Shown here: one piece after another, positions 55,171-63,486 of the stretch
Position numbering within the stretch: position 1 is the stretch's first letter
Layout of the letters: every line of letters starts with the position of its first letter
Source: Sphingopyxis sp. MWB1
Lineage (GTDB): Bacteria; Pseudomonadota; Alphaproteobacteria; Sphingomonadales; Sphingomonadaceae
Direction of reading: 5' to 3'
Assembly: GCF_000763945.1 (NCBI RefSeq)
Contig: NZ_JQFJ01000002.1
Span: forward strand, 1,054,001-1,118,000
Length of the DNA stretch: 64,000 nt
Position numbers and translations under genes: made by a program
Notes under the pieces: generated by a model
Databases searched by the model: none
What the model was told of the DNA's origin: nothing
Seen by the model: only the letters and a program-made list of their open reading frames with translations

Positions 55171-56367
55171 TTATGGCATCAGCCCCGGCAATTGATCGCC
55201 GGGCACCGGCCCCGACCGCAAGAAACCCTGCCAACTGGCGACGCCGAGTTCGGCAAGCCGCGCAAGCTGGGTTTCCTTTTCCACCCCTTCGGCCACGACG
55301 AGCAATCCGAGCGCGCGCGCCAGATCACCGATGGCGCGCACGACGATGCGGTCGCGGTCGCTGCCGTCGATGGTGCGGGTAAAGCCGCTGTCGATCTTGA
55401 GATAATCAATGGGCAGCCGCGCGAGTAGCGACAGGCTGGAATAGCCCGTGCCGAAATCGTCGATGGCGATGGCCGAACCCAGCGCGCGAATCTGCGCAAG
55501 CTGCGCCGCCGCGCTCGACGGATCGCCCAGCATCGCCTGCTCGGTGAGCTCCAGCGTCAGGCGTTCAGGGTCCACCCCCGCCCCGCGGGTCATCGCGGCA
55601 TAGCGGTCGGCAAATTCGGGATCGGCCAGATCGGCCGCCGTAATGTTGAGCGACACGCGCAAATGCCGCAGCGCATCGGGCCATCCGGCAACTTCCGCCA
55701 GCGCGACCCGGTGCGTATGTTCGGTCAATTCGGTTTCTAGCCGCGCGGCGCGCGCCGCCGTAACCAGCGGCCCTGCGCCCAAAAGGCCGAGTTCAGGATG
55801 GCGCCAGCGCAGCAGCGCTTCCACCCCCAGCATCTTGCCCGAGGCGACCGAATATTGGGGCTGATAGTGAATGACGACTTCATCGCGCGACAAAGCCGCA
55901 TGAACCATCGCCCCGTCGCGCGCCGATGCGGGCCGCGCCAATTGGTCAGACGCCGCGCCAAGCTGGACCGGAATGGCCTCGTCGCGGGTGATCAGCGCAG
56001 CGGCGATGCGGATGACCAGTCGCCCGTGCGGGTCGCCCACCATCGGCTCGGCCAAAGTGACGTGCAGCGCCCGTTCGAGCGCCCGCAATGTATCGAGCGG
56101 CAAGGCTGCGGCCGGGACAATCAGAAAGCGCGGTCCGTCGAGGCGGTCGACATGGGCGCCCGGACCAAATTCATGCGCGACGAAATTTTCAAGCCTGCGC
56201 CCGACTTCGTCAAGCACGGCATCGCCCGCCGCCGTGCCCGCGCGATTGTTGATTCGGGCGAGTTGATCGACCTGTATCAGCAGCACGCCTGCATCGGCCT
56301 GATGCCGCCGATGGAGCGCGTCAATATGGTCAGCGGCTTCGGAAAAAAAATCGTCGGATTGATTCAT
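55171..56367 (-). CDS. EAL-domain c-di-GMP phosphodiesterase with degenerate GGDEF domain
   Basis: 398 residues. Residues 1-150 form a GGDEF-like domain with the GGDEF loop replaced by LDGPRF, so no cyclase activity is expected. The C-terminal EAL domain keeps its key residues: EALLRW, SLNIT, ELTEQ, IDDFGTG, LKIDSGF and AEGVEK, and the late WQG, so phosphodiesterase activity is likely. No membrane segment is seen; probably cytosolic. It runs divergent from moaA. Confidence 0.9.
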   Translation of the reverse strand: MNQSDDFFSEAADHIDALHRRHQADAGVLLIQVDQLARINNRAGTAAGDAVLDEVGRRLENFVAHEFGPGAHVDRLDGPRFLIVPAAALPLDTLRALERALHVTLAEPMVGDPHGRLVIRIAAALITRDEAIPVQLGAASDQLARPASARDGAMVHAALSRDEVVIHYQPQYSVASGKMLGVEALLRWRHPELGLLGAGPLVTAARAARLETELTEHTHRVALAEVAGWPDALRHLRVSLNITAADLADPEFADRYAAMTRGAGVDPERLTLELTEQAMLGDPSSAAAQLAQIRALGSAIAIDDFGTGYSSLSLLARLPIDYLKIDSGFTRTIDGSDRDRIVVRAIGDLARALGLLVVAEGVEKETQLARLAELGVASWQGFLRSGPVPGDQLPGLMP

Positions 56368-56425
56368 CCGGACGCTTTAGCAGCGATTGCTTGCCAAACG
56401 CTTCCTTTTTGCACCAATATTGCTT

Positions 56426-57433
56426 GTGGTCTCAGCTCCCCCGCCTTTTTCCTCTTCCTTGACCGATGGATTCGGACGCCGGGTCGATTATCTGCGCTTG
56501 TCGGTGACCGATCGCTGCGACCTGCGCTGCCGCTATTGCATGGCCGAGGATATGGTCTTTCTGCCCAAATCGGCGGTGCTGAGCATCGAGGAAATGGCGA
56601 CGCTCTCCGAACGCTTTGTCGCGCGCGGGGTGCGCCGCATTCGCCTGACAGGAGGCGAGCCGCTGGTGCGGCGCGGGGTTGATGAGCTTGCCGGACGGCT
56701 GGGCGGGCTGATCGGGCGCGGGCTCGACGAGCTGACGCTGACCACCAATGCGATGCGGCTGGCTGAATATGCGCCGATGCTGGCCGAAGCGGGCGTACGG
56801 CGGATCAACGTGAGCCTCGACACGCTCGACCCCGATGCTTTCCGTCGCATCACCCGCGTCGGCGATTTGTCGATTGCGCTGCGCGGAATCGACGCCGCGC
56901 GCGAGGCAGGGTTGGCGGTCAAGATCAATATGGTTGCGCTCGCCGGACTGAATGAGGATCAGCTGCTGCCGATGCTGGGCTGGTGCGCGGCGAGCGGATG
57001 CGACCTCACGCTTATTGAAACCATGCCGCTGGGCGAAGTCGCGGAGGACCGCAGCGATCATTATGTCGCGCTCCACCAGTTTATCGCGCCGCTGCGCGAC
57101 CGCCATGCCCTGTTCCCCATCGACCGGCGGACCGGTGGACCGGCGCGTTATTTCGGCATAGAGGGAAGCCCGGTGACGCTGGGATTGATCACGCCGCTCA
57201 GCGACAATTTCTGTGCAAGCTGCAACCGCATTCGGCTGACGGTGGAGGGGCGCATCTATATGTGCCTGGGCCGCGACGATCATGTCGACCTGCGCGCCGC
57301 GCTGCGCGATGGCGGCGACGTCGATGGCTTGATTGACCGGGCATTGGCTGGCAAACCCCGCGCGCATGACTTTCAAATCGCGCGAAAGTCGCAGCCGGCC
57401 GTCGCCCGGCACATGAGCGCGACGGGCGGATAG
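56426..57433 (+). CDS. moaA: GTP 3',8-cyclase MoaA
   Basis: 335 residues. A radical SAM enzyme for the first step of molybdopterin synthesis. N-terminal cluster motif CDLRCRYC (CxxxCxxC), C-terminal cluster motif CASCNRIRL with a later Cys in IYMCLG, and the required C-terminal GG (ends SATGG). The start is uncertain: GTG 56426 is used, with TTG 56387 and 56420 possible upstream; all keep the core. It precedes nadK by 23 bases. Confidence 0.93.
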   Translation: MVSAPPPFSSSLTDGFGRRVDYLRLSVTDRCDLRCRYCMAEDMVFLPKSAVLSIEEMATLSERFVARGVRRIRLTGGEPLVRRGVDELAGRLGGLIGRGLDELTLTTNAMRLAEYAPMLAEAGVRRINVSLDTLDPDAFRRITRVGDLSIALRGIDAAREAGLAVKINMVALAGLNEDQLLPMLGWCAASGCDLTLIETMPLGEVAEDRSDHYVALHQFIAPLRDRHALFPIDRRTGGPARYFGIEGSPVTLGLITPLSDNFCASCNRIRLTVEGRIYMCLGRDDHVDLRAALRDGGDVDGLIDRALAGKPRAHDFQIARKSQPAVARHMSATGG

Positions 57434-57456
57434 AAACGCCGCAGAGGGAAGCAAAA

Positions 57457-58227
57457 ATGCCAGGCAAGATCGCGCTCGTCGCATCGACCGCGCCCGCCGC
57501 GCAGGAGGCCGAGGCCGAGCTGCGCCCGCTCTATGATTTCGTCGACCTGGCCGAGGCCGATATGCTGATCGCGCTGGGCGGCGACGGCTTCCTGCTGCAA
57601 ACGCTGCACCAGATGCTCGACCAGCGCCGCACCCTGCCCGTGTTCGGGATGAACCGCGGCACCATCGGCTTTTTGATGAACGAGTTTCGCGTCGAAAATC
57701 TGCTCGACCGCGTGGGCGTCGCGCGCCCCTTCCTCATCCATCCGCTGCAAGGCGATATCACCACGGTGAGCGGTGAACGGCATATATTGCCCGCGATCAA
57801 CGAAATATCGCTGCTGCGCGAAACGCGGCAAGCGGCGAAGCTGGAAGTGCTGATCAACGAGCGGCAGATGCTGGAGGAGTTGGCTTGCGACGGCGTGCTG
57901 GTTGCGACGCCCGCCGGGTCGACCGCCTATAATCTCTCCGCCAACGGCCCGATCTTGCCGCTAGGGTCCGACCTTTTGGCGCTGACGCCGATTAGCCCGT
58001 TCCGCCCGCGGCGCTGGCGCGGCGCACTGGTGCCCGAATCGACCCGCATCCGCTTTAACATTCGCGAAGCCGCCAAACGTCCCGTCAGCGCGGTAGCCGA
58101 CCAGCGGGAGATTCGCGATATCAAGACGGTGCTGATCACCAGCGACCGCAGCCGGCCGCTGACGCTGCTATTCGACCCCGACCACGGCCTTGATGAGCGC
58201 ATTGCGATGGAACAATTCATCGTCTGA
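57457..58227 (+). CDS. nadK: NAD kinase
   Basis: 256 residues. The GGDG motif (ALGGDGFLL), INEISLLRE, and the catalytic-site TPAGSTAYNLSANGP are typical of short bacterial NAD kinases that make NADP from NAD and ATP. It follows moaA in the same direction and ends 109 bases before the tRNA. It appears to be the last host gene before the integrated element. Confidence 0.95.
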   Translation: MPGKIALVASTAPAAQEAEAELRPLYDFVDLAEADMLIALGGDGFLLQTLHQMLDQRRTLPVFGMNRGTIGFLMNEFRVENLLDRVGVARPFLIHPLQGDITTVSGERHILPAINEISLLRETRQAAKLEVLINERQMLEELACDGVLVATPAGSTAYNLSANGPILPLGSDLLALTPISPFRPRRWRGALVPESTRIRFNIREAAKRPVSAVADQREIRDIKTVLITSDRSRPLTLLFDPDHGLDERIAMEQFIV

Positions 58228-58336
58228 CCGCGCAAAAGCCGCGCGATGCGGCGCGGGAGGAAAATATTCCCGAAACCCTCTTGATAAATGCGCGTATTGG
58301 CGGCAAAGGGACCGCCTTACCGCCATGGCGGTGTGT

Positions 58337-58411
58337 TCCTCGGTAGCTCAGCGGTAGAGCAATCGACTGTTAATCGATCGGTCGTAGGTTCGAATCCTAC
58401 CCGGGGAGCCA
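58337..58411 (+). tRNA. tRNA-Asn (anticodon GTT)
   Basis: Full cloverleaf: acceptor TCCTCGG paired with CCGGGGA (one T-G wobble), D-arm GCTC/GAGC, anticodon stem ATCGA/TCGAT with loop CTGTTAA (anticodon GTT), and T-arm with TTCGAAT loop. The discriminator is G and CCA is encoded (58409-58411). Its 3' end forms the left border of the integrated element and overlaps the recombinase stop region. Confidence 0.97.
58385..58411. other. predicted attachment core (attL) in tRNA-Asn 3' end
   Basis: The T-arm and acceptor 3' half of the tRNA are the usual core for element integration. Here they are intact after insertion and also supply the end of the recombinase gene. The matching copy (attR) is expected beyond the right edge and is not visible, so the exact core length is unknown. 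Confidence 0.5.
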
Positions 58412-59959
58412 TTTCTCATTTTTGCCGATATTGGCGCTCGAGGCGCCCCCGCGAGCTAGAGCACGCGGCAGGCTTTCTGCAATAATATCAAATGGCTTGC
58501 GGAAGGTAGCGGTTAGCTGACCGTCGCTGTACGAGCAGTTCGATAGTAGATGGTGAAGGATATTTCTTTTGCCCGCGATATCGGCCTGCGCGAACATTCG
58601 GCGCGTATCCCTGGCAATGCCAAGCAGGGCAATGCCATCGTCGATATAGGCATGATCGGCTTCTGACAGACGCTCAAACTCCCGCGCCAATCCCTTGAGG
58701 TCTTCCCGGTAGTCGGCCGAGATACGCGCGAAGAGGCTTTCGTCGAGCTTGCCGTCGACATGGTCGAGATAGGCTTGCTTCATGCGCTCACGGATATCGT
58801 CCTGGTCGCGACGCAGGCGATCAAGTACCCGCGCATGTTCGGTTTCGACGAGGTCGCTGTTCTCCTTGAGTGCCCGCCCAAGCCACTGGTACATTTGCGG
58901 CGTCATCGAGACCTGCGCGATAATGTCCGTGAACTGGTCGAGCAGCTTTTCCTGACGGACATAAGGTTCCTTGCAATTCCCTTTGTAGCGGCTGCAGCGG
59001 TAGTAAATATATTTCTGCTTCTTGATGTCGCCGACAAGCATCCCGCCACAATGGCCGCAGCGAATGAGGCCGGGGAAAATAAAGTCTTTCTCCTTGTGCT
59101 GATCGCGCGTGTGGTGCCTGCCATCCAGAACTTGCTGAACCTTCTCCCAGAGATCGAGACTGACAAGAGGCTGATGCGAGCCCTGGTAGCGGCGCCCCGC
59201 CCATTCAAACTCCCCGGTGTAGATCCGCGAACGGAGAATTTTGTGGACAGTGCTTGCGCCGAGAGGCCTGCCGCTTTTGCGGTAGGCCATGCCCATTGCG
59301 CGCGCCTTTTTTCCGGCCTCTTTCACTGAATAGAGACCGGTGGCGTACCATTCGAAGAGCCGGGTCACGCCGGGCGCCGTAGCAGGATCGACCTCGATAA
59401 TCTTCTTGCCGTTCGGCCCCATGACATTGCGATAACCAAGCGGCGCCATGCTCGGCCAAATTCCCTGTTCGGCCTTTTCGAGCATGCCCTTGCGCGATTC
59501 TTCGGAAAGATTGTCGATATAGTTTTTCGCCATCAGCACCTTGATGCCGTGCATGAACTTTTCAGACGACTTGGAATCGGGCGAGAGAATGACGCCTTCC
59601 TTGACCAGATGAACGTCGATATCGAATTCGTCGAGCGTCACCCAATCGCGCAAATTGCGATAAAGCCGATCCGTCTTCTCCACGAGAATGGTATCGACGG
59701 CAGGATGACGCCGGAGATAGGCGATCATCCGGTTGAAATGCGTCCGTCCTGCCGCTTTCGCGGTTTCAACATCGACAAATTCCTCAACGATCCGCATCTC
59801 CTTGTCGGCGGCATAACCGCGCAGCAGCTTGAGCTGGGCATCGATCGAAAAGCCTTCGCGATCCTGCTCTTTTGATGAAACGCGGGCATAGACAAGCGTC
59901 CTGCAGACAGCTGTCTGACAGATCTGAACGGGTTGGCCGGACCGGCGGGGTTTGCGCAT
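58397..59959 (-). CDS. large serine recombinase (site-specific integrase/resolvase family)
   Basis: 520 residues. The N-terminal resolvase domain has RTLVYARVSSKEQDREGFS with the catalytic Ser in ARVSS, then EKTDRLYRN and MAKNYIDNLSEESRKGM. Then come a Recombinase domain (LGYRN... region), a zinc ribbon with CGHCGGML and a distant Cys pair CSRYKGNC, and a coiled-coil-like C-terminus. The last codons (W-L-P-G) and the TAG stop lie inside the tRNA-Asn gene. ATG 59959 is used; an ATG at 60079 is 9 bases after the previous gene and also possible. Confidence 0.93.
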   Translation of the reverse strand: MRKPRRSGQPVQICQTAVCRTLVYARVSSKEQDREGFSIDAQLKLLRGYAADKEMRIVEEFVDVETAKAAGRTHFNRMIAYLRRHPAVDTILVEKTDRLYRNLRDWVTLDEFDIDVHLVKEGVILSPDSKSSEKFMHGIKVLMAKNYIDNLSEESRKGMLEKAEQGIWPSMAPLGYRNVMGPNGKKIIEVDPATAPGVTRLFEWYATGLYSVKEAGKKARAMGMAYRKSGRPLGASTVHKILRSRIYTGEFEWAGRRYQGSHQPLVSLDLWEKVQQVLDGRHHTRDQHKEKDFIFPGLIRCGHCGGMLVGDIKKQKYIYYRCSRYKGNCKEPYVRQEKLLDQFTDIIAQVSMTPQMYQWLGRALKENSDLVETEHARVLDRLRRDQDDIRERMKQAYLDHVDGKLDESLFARISADYREDLKGLAREFERLSEADHAYIDDGIALLGIARDTRRMFAQADIAGKRNILHHLLSNCSYSDGQLTATFRKPFDIIAESLPRALARGGASSANIGKNEKWLPG

Positions 59960-60087
59960 ATCGAAATCACTCCATCGATGATCGGAACAGCGCGAGGGCG
60001 CACCGGTCCGGGCTTGCAAGGACTGTTTCCGATATTGATGCCGCGCCCGCGCTTTCCCCCCCCGCTTTTTTTGCCTCATTTTTTCGG

Positions 60088-60318
60088 TCAGCGGCCGATC
60101 TTCGACAGAAGACGCAGGAAATTCACCATATTCTCGATGATTTCGCGCGCGTCTTCGTCGGTCAGCCTGTCAGCATAATAGGGCTGCCAGACCTGCTTTG
60201 TTTCGGCGATCAGCTCTGCCGAAAAACGGGCAATGGCGGGCCGAGGTTCGACCGCGCCATGATTATCGGGCAGGACGGGCGTACTCCACCGCGGCTTGTA
60301 GCGCGACCGGCGCGGCAT
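60088..60318 (-). CDS. 76-residue ICE protein of unknown function
   Basis: Short basic N-terminus PRRSRYKPRWSTPVLPD, then a helical segment with FSAELIAETKQVWQPYYADR and DEDAREIIENMVNFLRLL. I do not recognise a family. It lies 3 bases downstream of the DUF2274 gene and 9 bases before an optional recombinase start, so it is part of the ICE operon. The location and size suggest an accessory or regulatory role, without direct evidence. Confidence 0.65.
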   Translation of the reverse strand: MPRRSRYKPRWSTPVLPDNHGAVEPRPAIARFSAELIAETKQVWQPYYADRLTDEDAREIIENMVNFLRLLSKIGR

Positions 60319-60321
60319 GCT

Positions 60322-60540
60322 TCAGCCCTTTTGCCGCGCCATCCGGGCAAAAGCGCGGTCGCTGTCAAGAAAAGCCGCGAGCATGGCAGGAATGAGCGCG
60401 GCGACGGGTTCCTCGACCCCATAGGCTTTGGCGTAGGCCGCGGCATAAGCGGTCAGCCTGGCGTTGAGTTCGGGCATGACAGTTATGCCGATCTTCACCG
60501 GAGTGCAATCGGGCAGCCGAGCAAGCTTGAGACCGGTCAC
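60322..60540 (-). CDS. DUF2274 domain protein
   Basis: 72 residues. The GLKLARLPDCTPVKIGITV start and the helical LNARLTAYAAAYAKAYG match DUF2274, a small family found beside trbI in Trb conjugation loci. The start is GTG 60540, whose GTGA overlaps the trbI stop by 4 bases. ATG 60561 inside trbI is less likely. Its role in transfer is not established. Confidence 0.82.
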   Translation of the reverse strand: MTGLKLARLPDCTPVKIGITVMPELNARLTAYAAAYAKAYGVEEPVAALIPAMLAAFLDSDRAFARMARQKG

Positions 60541-61820
60541 CGCGGCCCTCCCGCGCGCCATGGCCGAAGAATAATATCCTTGTGGACAAGGACCCGCAGC
60601 GGCCAGCCGGGCCGCACCCGCAAACTTGGCTGGACGTCGAGATTGCGGGCGACGAGTTGGTCGCCCGCGCGCGAGCCAGCCTGCTGCGCCGCCTCGCGGA
60701 TCGCACGCGCAAGATCGCTTTCGCGCCCCCTCCACCCAAGTTCAGTGCCGACCCCGAGTAGTGTCGAAAGCGCCACGCCCTTGAGAAGCCGCCAGCTGTG
60801 GCGGTCGATACGATCGGCCAGCCCGGCATAGCCTTCGGTGTCGCTCGCGGGCGCATCATCGATCCGGATCGACGCGCCGTCGGGAAAGATGATCCGCTGC
60901 CAAATGACAAGCGCCCGGCTTTGGCCGAACGCCACGACATTGTCGTAACGTCCGATCAGCCGCGCGCCCTGTGGTACGAGCAAGATTCGGCCCGTCACGC
61001 TGTCATAGACATTCCCGGTCACCTGGGCCGTGACGATTCCAGGCAGGTCGGAGTTCAGGCCGGTGATCAGGCTCGCCGCGATCACGCTGCCCGCCTGCAG
61101 CGTCCAGGGCGAAACCGCAGTCTCGAGCCGGTGCGGATTAACGGAGGTGTCGCCATTGCCGGCGTCGGCAAGCTCGTTCGGGCGGCGCTGCGGCTTTGCA
61201 CCCCTTGCATCGTCCAAGGCGGCGGTCATGCCGGGAGCAACGCCATCGATCGGCGGCCGCGACCTTTCTTTTCGTCGCGTCACGGGGCTGGAGAGATCAA
61301 GCATGACGTCCGATTCGCGAGCGGCGCGTTGCTCGCTCTCCATCCGCTGGCGCTCGGCCTCGGCATGCTGGGCCGCGCGCACTGCGGCCTGCGCATCGAT
61401 CTCCGGCGCGGGGTCGATCCGCGCCTCGCTCTCCTGGCGCTGCCGGGCCAGGATCGCCCTGCCGAGATCGCCGGGAAGTGGCTCGCCCAGTGGCGGAACC
61501 TCCGCATAGCTGGTCGGTGCGCCGACGAGCGCGTCGGGAGCCGCTTGGGTCGCGGGGGTCCGGCTTTCCTCCGGGACACCCGGATTCGTTTCAGGACTTC
61601 TGAGCGCAAACCAGCCTATGATAACGAGCAGGATGACGCTCGTGCCTGCAAGGGCAATGGTCGGCATGCGGCGGAAACGCACGACCGGCGCGAGCCGGGC
61701 CCGCATGGCAAATTGGTACGGCGGCGCTTTTTCAGGCGCCGCGCTGTCCCGATCGGCCTGTCCTTTTCCTTTTTCGGCGATTTCAGGAGCGTCGCCGGAA
61801 GCGGCTGTTTCTGCGGTCAT
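60537..61820 (-). CDS. trbI: conjugal transfer protein TrbI (VirB10 family)
   Basis: 427 residues. A cytosolic N-terminus, one membrane helix (about 53-73, PTIALAGTSVILLVIIGW), a proline-rich periplasmic linker, and a C-terminal TrbI/VirB10 domain with QAGSVIAASLITGLNSDLPG and QGARLIGRYDNVVAFGQ. It bridges inner and outer membranes in the type IV secretion channel. It overlaps trbG by 4 bases and DUF2274 by 4 bases. Confidence 0.95.
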   Translation of the reverse strand: MTAETAASGDAPEIAEKGKGQADRDSAAPEKAPPYQFAMRARLAPVVRFRRMPTIALAGTSVILLVIIGWFALRSPETNPGVPEESRTPATQAAPDALVGAPTSYAEVPPLGEPLPGDLGRAILARQRQESEARIDPAPEIDAQAAVRAAQHAEAERQRMESEQRAARESDVMLDLSSPVTRRKERSRPPIDGVAPGMTAALDDARGAKPQRRPNELADAGNGDTSVNPHRLETAVSPWTLQAGSVIAASLITGLNSDLPGIVTAQVTGNVYDSVTGRILLVPQGARLIGRYDNVVAFGQSRALVIWQRIIFPDGASIRIDDAPASDTEGYAGLADRIDRHSWRLLKGVALSTLLGVGTELGWRGRESDLARAIREAAQQAGSRAGDQLVARNLDVQPSLRVRPGWPLRVLVHKDIILRPWRAGGPR

Positions 61821-62650
61821 CTCCCCCTCCCCCGTCCTGTCGGCGCCTTGCCGGTTCGGGTGATCCGAACGATTTTCTGCTTCTTGCCGCCGAGCCGCAG
61901 TTCAGCGACCGCGAATAGACGGTCGACGATATAAAAACGCCCGGAAACCCGGTAATTTACAAGTTCAGCTTCACCCTCCTCGCCGCGGATGAAGAGCGGC
62001 GGCGCTTCACCCGTCGCGATATCTTCGGAAAACTCGATCCAGGTCTGGCGCCCGTCATCGAACGCGCGCACGGGCCGCCACGCGGGTCGGTCGCCGCTGA
62101 TTGCGTAGCCGAATTCGAGATTCTCCACGGCGACACCGACCGACACCGGGCGTATCGCCTCACCCGCCGCGCGCTGCCGCGCGAGCGCGAGCAGCTCGTC
62201 GTCGGGGTAGGTCCAGCCGATTGCCGCCATCGCGGTGGATGCGGTGCTGGTCAGCTGGACATGATAGACGCGGCGGTCGGTCGCGATAACGAGGTTGGTC
62301 GACAGTCCGGATGAGAAGGGCTTGACGAGAATATGGGTGCGCTGTGCCGCGCCGCTGCCGCTCACCGTGTCGCCGAGGGTCCAGCGGGCGGTGTCACCTG
62401 CCGCAACCGAGGTCAGGTTTTCGCCGGGCTGGAGTGCAATATCGCTGACGCGCCCGGGCGCGGTGTAGAGACGGTAGAGCGCGCCTTCGGCATAAGGATA
62501 GAGCTGGACGGCGTTGCGGTAGGCCGCAGCGTCGGGTTCGCGGATCGCTGCCTTGTTGGCAGTGACGACAGCCGGTGCAGCGGATGTCTTGGCGTACGCC
62601 ACGGGCCCGATCGCAATGAGGCACGCCGAAAGAATGAGATGGCGGATCAT
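61817..62650 (-). CDS. trbG: conjugal transfer protein TrbG (VirB9 family)
   Basis: 277 residues. Signal peptide 1-20 (LILSACLIAIGPVAYA), then a VirB9/TrbG domain with LYRLYTAPGRVSDIALQPGE and a C-terminal segment with RFYIVDRLFAVAELRLGGKK. It is an outer-membrane core protein of the type IV secretion system. It starts 2 bases after trbF ends, and its stop overlaps the trbI start. Confidence 0.95.
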   Translation of the reverse strand: MIRHLILSACLIAIGPVAYAKTSAAPAVVTANKAAIREPDAAAYRNAVQLYPYAEGALYRLYTAPGRVSDIALQPGENLTSVAAGDTARWTLGDTVSGSGAAQRTHILVKPFSSGLSTNLVIATDRRVYHVQLTSTASTAMAAIGWTYPDDELLALARQRAAGEAIRPVSVGVAVENLEFGYAISGDRPAWRPVRAFDDGRQTWIEFSEDIATGEAPPLFIRGEEGEAELVNYRVSGRFYIVDRLFAVAELRLGGKKQKIVRITRTGKAPTGRGRGR

Positions 62651-62652
62651 GA

Positions 62653-63483
62653 TTATGCTCCTTCATGGCTGGAGGGCAGCGACGCCGAGGCGCCGGGGGC
62701 GACCGGCGAACCGTGACGCAGATCGCGCGGCGGCGATCCTGTCACCGGCATTTCGGAAGCTGGGCCCGCCGCGGCCGATGCCGCCGCCGGCAGGGCGGGT
62801 GTCTCGAGCTCGCGGCTCCAGTCGATCGCATCGACATAGAGACCGAGCGGATTCTTGCGCAGCACCTCAGCCGAGCGCGGCGGCCTGCTCCTGATCGTCA
62901 CCACCGCGGTCCAGCGCGACGTTTCCGCAAGGCTTCCGCGCTCAAACGCCTGCTCGATCCAGTTGATGCGGAAGCTGTCGTCCGACGAGCGGACGATACT
63001 GAGGACCTGCACCGACACGGTGCGGCGACCGACGTCGGCGAAGGGGCTCACGGCGCGGGCATATTCGCCGAGGAATAGGGCGCCGCGTTTGGTCACGAAA
63101 TCATAGGCCGCCAGCCAATTCTCGCGCATCAATACCGCATCGAGCGAGCGCGAACGGATATTGGTAATGAAACGGCCGAGGTGCCAGGCGATTTGCGCGT
63201 CGCTCGGCCGATAGTCAGCATCGGCGGGCGCGACGCTCCGCGCTTCGCCGAGCTTGTCGACCTCGACGACATAAGGAATGACGCGGCTCTGCATCGACTG
63301 CCAGACGAGCGCCGCCGCAAGGCCCGTCGCGAGCAACAGTCCGCCGAACGCCATCAGCCGCCAGTTCTTCGCCTGGACGCGCGCCGAGCCGATGCGCTCG
63401 TCCCAGAGCTGACCCGCGCGCTGATACGGCGTGTCGGGCTCGGGTGTTTGTCCATAGCGCTGTATTGGGCGTCTGAATGTCAT
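62653..63483 (-). CDS. trbF: conjugal transfer protein TrbF (VirB8 family)
   Basis: 276 residues. A cytosolic N-terminus, a membrane helix (about 45-63, LMAFGGLLLATGLAAALVW), then the periplasmic VirB8-type domain with PYVVEVDKLGEARSV and the ending around RKNPLGLYVDAIDWSREL. The final 50 residues are Ala/Pro-rich and disordered-looking. It is an inner-membrane assembly factor of the mating channel. It lies 3 bases from trbL. Confidence 0.95.
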   Translation of the reverse strand: MTFRRPIQRYGQTPEPDTPYQRAGQLWDERIGSARVQAKNWRLMAFGGLLLATGLAAALVWQSMQSRVIPYVVEVDKLGEARSVAPADADYRPSDAQIAWHLGRFITNIRSRSLDAVLMRENWLAAYDFVTKRGALFLGEYARAVSPFADVGRRTVSVQVLSIVRSSDDSFRINWIEQAFERGSLAETSRWTAVVTIRSRPPRSAEVLRKNPLGLYVDAIDWSRELETPALPAAASAAAGPASEMPVTGSPPRDLRHGSPVAPGASASLPSSHEGA

Positions 63484-63486
63484 GGG

